Shown here: piece by piece, positions 28,641 through 36,389 of the stretch | Numbering within the stretch: position 1 is the stretch's first letter | Layout of the letters: each line of letters begins with the position of its first letter | Assembly (NCBI GenBank): GCA_016875335.1 | Contig: VGRO01000021.1 | Location: 1 to 51,089 of the forward strand | Origin: Deltaproteobacteria bacterium | GTDB taxonomy: Bacteria; Myxococcota_A; UBA9042 | Direction: 5' to 3' | Length of the DNA: 51,089 bases | Translations under genes and position numbers: made by a program | The notes under the pieces: generated by a model | Told to the model about the DNA's origin: nothing | What the model saw: only the letters and a program-made list of their open reading frames with translations | Databases searched by the model: none

Positions 28641-29858
28641 CTACTCGACCACGTCCACTGGACCGTGATCGTCGCAATGGTCGCCGTGCTGGTGGTGAAG
28701 GCGACCGCCGACCAGGTAGTCATGGTGGTCGCCGTGGGCGATGCGCGGGTGGCCGCAGCCGGGACCGTGCACGTGGCCCTGCGGTGCAGTCGGACAACCT
28801 TCGTGGTCGTGGTCATGCCCATGGTCGTAACCCGCCGCGGCGACGTGGCCGTGCAGATGGTGGACTTCGTGCCCGGCGCCGCCTTGGTGCTGCAGTTGCC
28901 CGTCGTCGAGGTAGTCGACGTGGTCGCCGTGGCGGATGGCGACGTGGCCGCAGCCGGGGCCATGGATGTGGCCGCCGCGGTGGGCGCTGCGGTTGTGCTG
29001 CCACTGCAGGCCCTTGCCGGCCACCCAGGCCATGGCCAGCAGCACGGTCGCGGTCAACGTCTGCGCCGCGCCGACGGGCAGTTTCCACAAAAACGCCGCA
29101 ACGTAGCCCGCGAAGCCCGCAAGTGCGCCGATCAGCGTGGCCCACAGCACGGCATGGCCGACGTTGGGCGCGAGGCGCAGGGCGGCCAGGGGCGGCAGCA
29201 CCGTAAAGGCAAACACCGGCAGGGCGCCGAGAATGCGCGTGCCGAACGACACCGCCAGTGCCAGCGACCCCATCAGCAGCAGACCCAGCAGCCGCACCGG
29301 CAGGCCGCGGACGCGGGCGCCGTTCTCGTCGACGGCCACCTGCACGAAGCCGCGCAGCCCGACCAGGTGCAGCGCCCCCAGCAGACCGACCGTCCACGCC
29401 AGCGCCCGCAGGTCGTCGGGCGACACCGCGACCGCTGAACCAAACAGGATCGTCTCGATGTCCTGGACCTCTTGGACGATGCGCGTGCCGATCGCCAGCG
29501 TGCCCGCCGCGCCGACGAGGTACACGCCGCCCAGCCAACCGTCGCGCCGACCCTTGAGCCCGGCCTCGCCACTGGCCATCAGCGTTGCCGCCAGCGCACT
29601 CGCCAGGCCCGCGCCCACCGTCGGTGTCGCCAGACCCGCCGGCACGCCCACATGGATCTGCGCGAACCACGCCCCGGCGACCCCCAGGCCCGCCGCCTGC
29701 GCCAGCGCCGCCGACAGGAACACCATGCGGCGCACTACCACGTACACGCCGAGCGCCCCGAGCAGCGCCCCGGCCAGCGCGCCCGCCAGCGCCGGGTCGG
29801 CGAAGAGCTCCCAGGCGGCGAAAAAGTCGCGCAGCGTCGGCGGAGCCTCAGGTGGCAT
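28641..29858 (-). CDS. znuB: Zinc/manganese-type ABC transporter permease with His-rich C-terminal tail
   Basis: 405 residues. The first about 285 form the multi-helix permease typical of the ZnuB/MntB (ABC-3) family, with the cytoplasmic coupling region near GNPVRVRGL-like sequence (here ENGARVRGLPVRLLG). The last about 120 residues are an unusual extension with more than 25 histidines in two related units, each with H-(I/V)-HGPGCGH followed by HGDH-x-DYL. This tail faces the cytosol or periplasm depending on helix number and is probably a zinc store or sensor; it supports zinc as the substrate. The start overlaps the ATPase gene stop by 11 bases, so the two are translationally coupled. No binding-protein gene is in the window. 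Confidence 0.9.
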   Translation of the reverse strand: MPPEAPPTLRDFFAAWELFADPALAGALAGALLGALGVYVVVRRMVFLSAALAQAAGLGVAGAWFAQIHVGVPAGLATPTVGAGLASALAATLMASGEAGLKGRRDGWLGGVYLVGAAGTLAIGTRIVQEVQDIETILFGSAVAVSPDDLRALAWTVGLLGALHLVGLRGFVQVAVDENGARVRGLPVRLLGLLLMGSLALAVSFGTRILGALPVFAFTVLPPLAALRLAPNVGHAVLWATLIGALAGFAGYVAAFLWKLPVGAAQTLTATVLLAMAWVAGKGLQWQHNRSAHRGGHIHGPGCGHVAIRHGDHVDYLDDGQLQHQGGAGHEVHHLHGHVAAAGYDHGHDHDHEGCPTAPQGHVHGPGCGHPRIAHGDHHDYLVGGRLHHQHGDHCDDHGPVDVVE

Positions 29859-30621
29859 CGGACGCCCCCAGGTGTTCGGCCACGCCGCGACCGAAGCGTT
29901 CGACGAACGCCGACCCGCGCACGACGTCGCGAACCAGCCCTGCGTCGACGGCCGCCTGGTCCTTGTCGACGAAAAGCGCGTGGGTGGCGAAGCGCGCGAG
30001 CACCCCCAGGTTGTGGCCGACCACCATCACCCCGAGGTCGCGGCGGCGGCGCAGGTCGTCCAGCAGCGCAAAGATGGCGCGCTCGGCGTGCACGTCCATG
30101 GCGCTCGTCGGTTCGTCGAGCACCAGCAGTTGCGGGTTGCCGGCCAGGGCCTGCGCCATCAGCACCCGCTGCTTCTGGCCCTCGGACAGATGTGTCCACG
30201 GTTCGCGAACGAGCGCCCGGATGTGGGTGTCGCCGAGCGCGTCGTCGATGGCCGCGCGGTTCTTCCAGGTCCACGATGGGTCCAGGAACGACCACTTGCG
30301 CTCGACGCCCGCGCGCACCATGTCGATGACGCGGGCCGGGATCGCCGGGTCGATCTCGCTGCGCTGCGGCACGTACCCGAGCGACGACGCGGTGCACGCG
30401 AATTCTCCGGCCACGGGCGGCAGCAGGCCGAGCACGGTCTTGAGCACGGTGGACTTGCCGCTGCCGTTGGGCCCGAACACCGCCCAGAGTTGCCGCGGCC
30501 GGACCTGCAGGGTGACGGGCGGAAGCATCGCCTTGCCGGCATAGCCGACCGCGAGCGCCGCACAGGAAACGAGCGCCGGGGCTTCGTCATGGACAGGTGC
30601 GGCGGTTTGGGTGGTCATCAT
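29848..30621 (-). CDS. znuC: Zinc/manganese-type ABC transporter ATP-binding protein
   Basis: 257 residues. Walker A is GPNGSGKST, followed by a Q-loop (VPQRSEID, a form typical of the metal-uptake ABC family), the signature LSEGQKQRVLMAQ, Walker B LLVLDEPTSAMD and an H-loop VVGHNL. It energises the permease encoded next, with which it overlaps by 11 bases. Two adjacent ATG codons (30621 and 30618) can start it; neither has a strong ribosome binding site. The upstream region is shared divergently with the S9 peptidase gene. I saw no clear Zur-type palindrome there. Confidence 0.93.
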   Translation of the reverse strand: MMTTQTAAPVHDEAPALVSCAALAVGYAGKAMLPPVTLQVRPRQLWAVFGPNGSGKSTVLKTVLGLLPPVAGEFACTASSLGYVPQRSEIDPAIPARVIDMVRAGVERKWSFLDPSWTWKNRAAIDDALGDTHIRALVREPWTHLSEGQKQRVLMAQALAGNPQLLVLDEPTSAMDVHAERAIFALLDDLRRRRDLGVMVVGHNLGVLARFATHALFVDKDQAAVDAGLVRDVVRGSAFVERFGRGVAEHLGASDAT

Positions 30622-30734
30622 CCGGGGTTGAGGATCTTGGCGAGCGGCAGCAATTGCGCCCGACCGGCGGCCGCGCCAAGATAGCGCGCCAGCCTGACAC
30701 GCTGTGCAGCGCTTGACAAGCCGGCCAGGGGGCC

Positions 30735-30752
30735 ATGGAAACCAACCGATGA
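30735..30752 (+). CDS. Possible five-codon leader peptide (METNR) overlapping the S9 peptidase start
   Basis: ATG GAA ACC AAC CGA TGA is preceded by AGGGGG at ribosome-binding distance. Its stop overlaps the S9 peptidase ATG as ATGA (30749-30752). The best ribosome binding site in the leader belongs to this mini-frame rather than to the peptidase, so ribosomes may reach the peptidase by reinitiation. It is speculative. Confidence 0.25.
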   Translation: METNR

Positions 30753-32767
30753 CGATGTTTGCCCGGATCTGGGCGCGTTGCGGGGCGCTCATGGCCTTTG
30801 CGACCGCCGCGAACGCAGCACCGCCGCCACCCGCACCAGCCGCGCCGACCGTGCGCCAGCAAGGCAACCTGCGGCTGGACGGCGTGCCCGAGACCCCGCC
30901 GGAATTGGTGGTGCGAGCCCTGCAATACAGCAACGCCCGGCCGCTGCGGCTGGTCGATTGGCTGCCCGATGGCCGCGGCCTCTTGGTCGCCACGCGCTTT
31001 GGCGAAACCAGCCAACTGCACCACGTGGCGGCGCCGCTTGGCATGCGCGCGCAGTGGACCTTTGGCCAGGAGCCCGTGGCGTTCGCAGCGGTCCGACCGC
31101 TGACCGGGCCGCTGGCAGGGCCCCAGGGCGACCCGACTGCTGAGGCGGCGATCGGCATCGACGTGGGCGGCAGCGAGTTCTACCAGCTTTTCCACTTCCG
31201 GCGCGCGGACGGCAAGTTGGCGCGTATCACCGACGGCAAGGCCCGCCACGAGTCGCCGCAGTGGTCGCGCGATGGCAAGCACCTGGCGTTCGTCGGCACC
31301 GGCCGCAACGGCAAGGACTTCGACCTGTACCTGTGGACGCCGGGGCCCGACCTCGACGCGCCGCCCGCCCCCAAGCTCGCCAAGGAGTTGGTCGGCAACT
31401 GGCGCGTCACCGACTGGTCGCCGGATGGACAGAAGGTCCTCTTGCTGCACTTCCTGTCGATCGAAGAAGCCGAGATCTTCGAATGCACGCTGCAGTCGGG
31501 CGATCTGCGACCGGTACGCGCCGACAAGGAGGGCAAGAAGGCGGCCTACGGTACGGCGCGATACGGCGAGGCTGGCGCCATCTGGGTGACCACCGGCGTG
31601 GACGCCGAATTCCAGCGCTTGGTGCGGGTGGCGGCGGACGGGTCCGCGGTGGCGGTGACCGCGAACATCCCCTGGAAAGTGGAGGAGTTCGACGTATCGG
31701 AAGACGGCCGCAAGGTGGCGCTGCACGTCAACGAAGATGGCTGGGCGCGCCTGTACGTGCTCGACGACAAGCTGCGGCCGGTGCTGGTGCCGGGCCTGCC
31801 CGACGGCGTGCTGAGCGGCATGCGCTGGCGGCCAGACGGCAAGGCGCTGGCGGTGTCGTTGACCGGCGCGAGCACCCCGGGCGACGTGTGGGTCGTAGGC
31901 TGGGAATCGGACAAGAAGCCGCCGACCGTGGCGCGCTGGACCCAGACCGAGACCGGTGGTCTGCCGCCACAGGTGTTCACGGCGCCCAAGCTCGTGCACT
32001 ACCCGACGTTTGACATGGCAGGCGGCAGGCGCCGGCAAATTCCGTGCTTTGCCTACAAGCCGGCCGGCAAGGGGCCGTTTGCGACGGTCATCCACATCCA
32101 CGGCGGCCCCGAAGGCCAGGCGCGGCCGTGGTTCGACCCGGCTGTCCAGTTCTGGGTGCGCGAATTGGGCATCGCGGTGCTGGTGCCCAACGTGCGCGGC
32201 AGCGACGGATATGGCAAGTCGTTCCTCGAACTGGACAACGGCAAACGCCGACAGGACTCGGTCGCCGACATCGGGGCCCTCATCGATTGGGTGGCGACGC
32301 AACCCGACCTCGACAGCAAGCGCGTGGCGGCCTACGGCGGCAGCTACGGCGGCTACATGGTCCTGGCGAGCCTGGTGCAGTACGGCGACCGGCTCAAGGC
32401 CGGCATCGACATCGTCGGCATCTCCAATTTCGTGACGTTCCTGGAGAACACCCAGGCCTACCGCCGCGACAGCCGCCGGGCCGAATACGGCGACGAGCGC
32501 GAGCCGGGGATGCGCGAATTCTTGCACCAGATTTCGCCCTTGACCCACGCCAACCGCATCCGCTCTCGGCTTTTCGTGGTGCAGGGCGCCAACGACCCGC
32601 GGGTGCCGCAGAGCGAGGCCGAGCAGGTCGTGCGCGCGGTGCGGGCCGCCGGCCAACCGGTGTGGTACATGCTGGCGTTGGACGAGGGCCACGGCTTCGC
32701 CAAGAAATCGAACCGCGACGCCCTGATTGCCGCGGTGGCGCATTACTGGAAGACCCACCTGCTGTGA
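30749..32767 (+). CDS. Secreted S9-family (prolyl oligopeptidase type) serine peptidase
   Basis: 672 residues from ATG 30749. A signal peptide with AANA-AP cleavage is followed by a beta-propeller-like N-terminal region (about 60-390, with WSRDGKHLAF and WSPDGQKVLLL blades). An alpha/beta-hydrolase domain follows. The nucleophile is Ser532 in GGSYGGY, with acid Asp616 in QGANDPRVP and His648 in DEGHGF, all in the usual S9 order. It would cut short peptides in the periplasm or outside the cell. Another in-frame ATG lies two codons later. The gene is followed after 13 bases by the Cys-rich lipoprotein gene, so the two are likely cotranscribed. Confidence 0.94.
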   Translation: MTMFARIWARCGALMAFATAANAAPPPPAPAAPTVRQQGNLRLDGVPETPPELVVRALQYSNARPLRLVDWLPDGRGLLVATRFGETSQLHHVAAPLGMRAQWTFGQEPVAFAAVRPLTGPLAGPQGDPTAEAAIGIDVGGSEFYQLFHFRRADGKLARITDGKARHESPQWSRDGKHLAFVGTGRNGKDFDLYLWTPGPDLDAPPAPKLAKELVGNWRVTDWSPDGQKVLLLHFLSIEEAEIFECTLQSGDLRPVRADKEGKKAAYGTARYGEAGAIWVTTGVDAEFQRLVRVAADGSAVAVTANIPWKVEEFDVSEDGRKVALHVNEDGWARLYVLDDKLRPVLVPGLPDGVLSGMRWRPDGKALAVSLTGASTPGDVWVVGWESDKKPPTVARWTQTETGGLPPQVFTAPKLVHYPTFDMAGGRRRQIPCFAYKPAGKGPFATVIHIHGGPEGQARPWFDPAVQFWVRELGIAVLVPNVRGSDGYGKSFLELDNGKRRQDSVADIGALIDWVATQPDLDSKRVAAYGGSYGGYMVLASLVQYGDRLKAGIDIVGISNFVTFLENTQAYRRDSRRAEYGDEREPGMREFLHQISPLTHANRIRSRLFVVQGANDPRVPQSEAEQVVRAVRAAGQPVWYMLALDEGHGFAKKSNRDALIAAVAHYWKTHLL

Positions 32768-32780
32768 TCCGAGGGTAACT

Positions 32781-34262
32781 TTGTTCAGATCCTTGATCTT
32801 GATGGCATTTGTCGCCTGCGGCTGCATGACCAAGGTGGCCGATCCGGTCGAAACCCGGGCCGAGGCCGCGGTGGCCGACGCGCAGGCCGAGGTCGACGGG
32901 GCCAGCGACGGCGGCGACGAGGCCGAAATCGCCGCGCCCGCGACCTGTGGCGAAGGCTGCCCCCTTTGGCAGGTGTGCCTCGAAGGGTCGTGCGCGCCCA
33001 AGCCCTGTACGGCCGACGCCCAGTGCAATGCCGACCCGCTGCCACCGGGCGCCGACCCGCATTTTTGCTTCAAGGGCCAGTGCCAGAGCTACCAGTGCGC
33101 CAAGGACGCCGACTGCCCCAAGGGCCAGCAGTGCAACACCCTGCTTTATTTGTGCTACGACACGCCCAAGGGTTGCGCGGGCAGCAAGGACTGCGACGAC
33201 GGCGACAAGTGCACGACCGACAGTTGCGACCTGGCCGGCGCCTGCCAGCACAAGGCCATCCCATTGTGCTGCAGCAACGACTTCGCCTGCGACGACGGCA
33301 AGGGCTGCACCGCCGACGCATGCAAGAACGGCCAGTGTACCTGGACCCCGCTCGGCAAGTGCTGCGCCGACAGCAAGGACTGCGCCGACGGCAACGCTTG
33401 CACCCAGGATCTGTGCCAGGGCGGCGTGTGCAAAAACCCTCCAGGCGTCGGCTGTTGCAAGTCCGCCGCCGAGTGCGACGACCTCGACCCGGGCAGCACC
33501 GACGGGTGCAGCAACGGCACCTGCACCCATGTGTACGCTGGGCTGGCCGCGACCTGCAGCGCCAGCGCGCCCTGCAGCCAGAACGCATGCGTCAAAGGCA
33601 CCTGCACCGCCGGCTTGTGCAGCTATCCCAAGCCTGCCGGTCCCACCTGTTGCACCAGCGACGCCCAGTGTGGCGGCGACGCCAAGTGCCAGGTGCCGGC
33701 GTGCAAGGCCGCGACCTGCACGATGCAGGCGGTGCAGGGCCAAGGGCCACACCTGCGCCACCGCTTCGACACCGCGGCGATCAACAACTGGACAGTCGAG
33801 AAATCCAGCGCCTCCGTCTACTTCCACTTTTCGACGTTGACCCAGGTCGCCGGGGCCGGGGCGCTGCGCTACGGCATTCCGGCCAAAGTCAGTTTCGAGG
33901 ACAGCACCGCCAACAAGGGCGCGGCGACCAGTCCGTCGATCGTCCTGCCCGCCAGTCCAGCCCTGCGCTTCTGGACGCTGCTCGACGTGTCGCCGGGTAC
34001 AGCCATCCACCAGTGCGGCCTGGACGTGCACGACGCGCAAACCGGCGCCAAACTCGCCAGCGTCTGGAGCAAGAACGCCAACTTGCAAAGCGGCACCACC
34101 GCGGCCAAGTGGGTGCAGCAACAGGTGGCACTGCCGGGCAACCTCGCGGGCAAGTCGATCAAGCTGCGCGCCTGGTTCGACCAAACCAAATACGACACCT
34201 CGAACAAGCAGAAATTCGGCTGGCTGCTCGACGAATTGGAGATCCTCGGCCCGTGCCCGTGA
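32781..34262 (+). CDS. Cys-rich lipoprotein with C-terminal beta-sandwich
   Basis: 493 residues from TTG 32781, which has GAGGGTAACT in ribosome-binding position; later ATGs would cut into the signal peptide. The signal ends in FVACGC, giving an adjacent second cysteine. Residues about 55-320 are Cys-rich units such as CDDGDKCTTDSC, CCADSKDCADGNACTQDLC and DAQCGGDAKC. The C-terminal 170 residues lack cysteine repeats and look like a jelly-roll or carbohydrate-binding beta-sandwich (RHRFDTAAINNWTVE at its start, LRAWFDQTKYDTS near its end). It is probably surface-exposed. It belongs to the same architecture class as the proteins at 15420 and 36390 but is shorter. Confidence 0.88.
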   Translation: MFRSLILMAFVACGCMTKVADPVETRAEAAVADAQAEVDGASDGGDEAEIAAPATCGEGCPLWQVCLEGSCAPKPCTADAQCNADPLPPGADPHFCFKGQCQSYQCAKDADCPKGQQCNTLLYLCYDTPKGCAGSKDCDDGDKCTTDSCDLAGACQHKAIPLCCSNDFACDDGKGCTADACKNGQCTWTPLGKCCADSKDCADGNACTQDLCQGGVCKNPPGVGCCKSAAECDDLDPGSTDGCSNGTCTHVYAGLAATCSASAPCSQNACVKGTCTAGLCSYPKPAGPTCCTSDAQCGGDAKCQVPACKAATCTMQAVQGQGPHLRHRFDTAAINNWTVEKSSASVYFHFSTLTQVAGAGALRYGIPAKVSFEDSTANKGAATSPSIVLPASPALRFWTLLDVSPGTAIHQCGLDVHDAQTGAKLASVWSKNANLQSGTTAAKWVQQQVALPGNLAGKSIKLRAWFDQTKYDTSNKQKFGWLLDELEILGPCP

Positions 34263-34383
34263 CGGCCGATGCGCAAGCGTGCGCCCTTTGCGCGCTCGGC
34301 TTGCGCGCCGCCCGGACAGCCGCGAAACTCGCGACCCCAAGGGGCGCCCGTGGCACGGCACGGCGCCCGCCAACGGTGCGTGT

Positions 34384-35658
34384 GTGACACAACGCAGTCC
34401 AGTGAAAAAGCCTGCTTTGGCCGCGACACCGCCCCGGCCCGCCGCGACCGGTCCGCTGCGGTTGTCCTGGCCGGTGTCGCCGCCGGTGGCCGCCCTGGTG
34501 CGGCACGAACTGCTGGGGGGAGGCCTCTTGGACTACGGCTGCGGCGAGGGGCGCGACGTCGCGGCCTTGCGCGCGGCCAACGTCGAGGCACACGGCTGGG
34601 ATCCGGTCACGGCCCCCCAGGGTCCGCGCAAGGCGACCGACGCCGTCAACCTGGGCTACGTGCTCAACGCCGTGGAGGATCCGGTCGAGCGCCGGCGGAC
34701 GCTGGCCGCTGCCTGGGATTTGACCAAAAAGGTTCTGGCCGTCGCCGTGCCGCTGGCCGGGCACTCGGCCTACGCGCGGTTCCACAGCGACCCCGACGCC
34801 GCGGCGGGCTTTGAGAAGCAGTTTGCACAGCAAGAGATCGACCACCTGGTCGGCGGGGTGACCGGCCGCCAGCCGGTGGTGGTGGCGCCGGGCGTGGTGC
34901 TGGTGTTCCGGCGCGACGACGACGAGCAGGCGTTCCTGCGCAAGCGCAGCGGTTGCGGCGGGCCGCTCGGCAAGGACGACCTGCTGGTGTACCTGGCCCT
35001 GCAGGTGTTCGAGCGGCGGCGGTCGTTTGCCAGCGCGCCGACGGCCCTGGCCCAGGAGATCGCCCAGTGGTTCGGCGGCGAGTCGGCGGCGCTCGACGCG
35101 GCGCGGGTGCTGCTGTTCTCGGCCGGCAATGCCGACGTGGTCGCGGCGGCGTGCGACGCGGTGGCACTGGCGCGCTTGGGCCACCTGGAGCACAGCGACG
35201 GCCTGTATTTCACGGCGCGCCGGCTGGCGCAGGTGCCGGCCGTGCTGCGGGTGTTCGTCGGTTGCGGCGAGCAGTTGTACGGCGACGCCAGCGCGTGCCA
35301 GGTCATCAAGATTCACGACCGGTCGGGCAAGCTGACGTTCCACGTCTACGACGAGTTCTGGGGCCAGGCGGTGCCCAAGCTGGTCGAGCGCGCCAAGGTC
35401 GATTTGCGCCGGCAGCGGGTCGACTTTTTCGCCTACGACGGCCAGCCCCACGACCCGCAACCACTCTACTTCAAGAGCAAGTGGCTGGCCGAGGGCGACC
35501 CGATGCTGGACGACCAGCGGGCGTTCGACACCGCGCTCGCGGCCCTGCCCGGCATCGACTGGAGCGGCTTTGGCCCGGAAACCGTGCAGATGACGGCAAT
35601 CCTGCGCAGCCGCGGTTTGCGCATCGACGGCTTTGCGCTGGTGCCCGCGACCAAGTAA
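34384..35658 (+). CDS. DNA phosphorothioation-associated putative methyltransferase
   Basis: About 424 residues. The N-terminal SAM-binding fold has motif I in LLDYGCGEGRD, the acidic turn in EAHGWDP, then DAVNLGYVLNAVEDPVERR and a late VVVAPGVVLVFRR strand. This combination matches my memory of TIGR04096, the putative methyltransferase often found with DNA phosphorothioation (dnd) genes. The C-terminal half (about 200-424) contains DDLLVYLALQVF and a domain ending in FGPETVQMTAILRS. No dnd genes lie in the window, so it is an orphan here and its substrate is uncertain. Start is ambiguous (GTG 34384 or GTG 34402); neither has a good ribosome binding site. Confidence 0.8.
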   Translation: MTQRSPVKKPALAATPPRPAATGPLRLSWPVSPPVAALVRHELLGGGLLDYGCGEGRDVAALRAANVEAHGWDPVTAPQGPRKATDAVNLGYVLNAVEDPVERRRTLAAAWDLTKKVLAVAVPLAGHSAYARFHSDPDAAAGFEKQFAQQEIDHLVGGVTGRQPVVVAPGVVLVFRRDDDEQAFLRKRSGCGGPLGKDDLLVYLALQVFERRRSFASAPTALAQEIAQWFGGESAALDAARVLLFSAGNADVVAAACDAVALARLGHLEHSDGLYFTARRLAQVPAVLRVFVGCGEQLYGDASACQVIKIHDRSGKLTFHVYDEFWGQAVPKLVERAKVDLRRQRVDFFAYDGQPHDPQPLYFKSKWLAEGDPMLDDQRAFDTALAALPGIDWSGFGPETVQMTAILRSRGLRIDGFALVPATK

Positions 35659-35706
35659 GCTCGCGGCCAAACCACGGCGGGCACGCCCGATCCGAAAGGC
35701 AATTTC

Positions 35707-36288
35707 ATGAGTCGTCCTCTTTTCTTGGTTGCGTGCGTCGCTGTGTGCGCGCTCGCGCCCTGGGTCCAGGCCACTGCCTGCTACGCTCGCACCGTCGAAG
35801 GCGTCGATTTTGCGGAATCGACCTCGGCGGCCGGCGCGACCGTGAACCTCATCGGCGTCGGCATCCGCACCAAGTGGATGACCAACGTGTACGCAATGGG
35901 CGTCTACTCGGCCAACGCCAAGAAGTCCTCCGCCCACATCGTCAACGCCGATGAGCCCAAGCTCTTGTGGCTGCACATGCTGCGCGGCATTGGCGGCGAC
36001 AAGATGCGCGACGCCATCGACGACGGCCTGGAGAAGAACACCGGCGAGGCCGACCGCGCCAAGCTGCAGGCCGACATCGACCGGGTCAAGGCCGCATTTC
36101 CGGCCAGCATCGGCAAGGGCCTGGTCATCCAGTTCGCCTACAGCCCGGCCAAGGGCACGACCCTGAAAATCGGCGGTTCCGAGAAAGTCACCGTCCCGGG
36201 CAAGGCCTTCATGGTGGCCATGTGGTCGATCTGGTTCGGCAGCCGACCGGCGGACAAGGATTTGCGCGACGCGGTGCTGGGAAACTGA
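35707..36288 (+). CDS. Secreted chalcone-isomerase-like protein
   Basis: 193 residues. A signal peptide (hydrophobic core FLVACVAVCALAPW, cleavage after VQA) is followed by VEGVDFAESTSAAGATVNLIGVGIRTKW and VYAMGVYS, the start pattern of bacterial 'chalcone isomerase-like' proteins. The C-terminus has VTVPGKAFMVAMWSIWFGSRPADKDLRDAVLG, also typical. Bacterial members are periplasmic and not proven enzymes; the fold may bind fatty acids or other hydrophobic ligands. The ATG follows GAAAGGCAATTTC. It is a stand-alone gene between the methyltransferase and the giant lipoprotein. Confidence 0.9.
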   Translation: MSRPLFLVACVAVCALAPWVQATACYARTVEGVDFAESTSAAGATVNLIGVGIRTKWMTNVYAMGVYSANAKKSSAHIVNADEPKLLWLHMLRGIGGDKMRDAIDDGLEKNTGEADRAKLQADIDRVKAAFPASIGKGLVIQFAYSPAKGTTLKIGGSEKVTVPGKAFMVAMWSIWFGSRPADKDLRDAVLGN

Positions 36289-36389
36289 CCCACTGCAATT
36301 GAGCCCGGCCGCCGCCCCCGGTATGCTGCGCGCCGTTGCGCGACGCGGGCCACCGGCTCCCCCCGGTTCGGTGCCCGCCGGGAGGGGTC

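Noticed and set aside
30587..33073. 828-codon minus-strand open frame opposite the S9 peptidase
   Set aside because: The plus strand encodes a complete S9 peptidase with catalytic triad; the minus frame has no motif.
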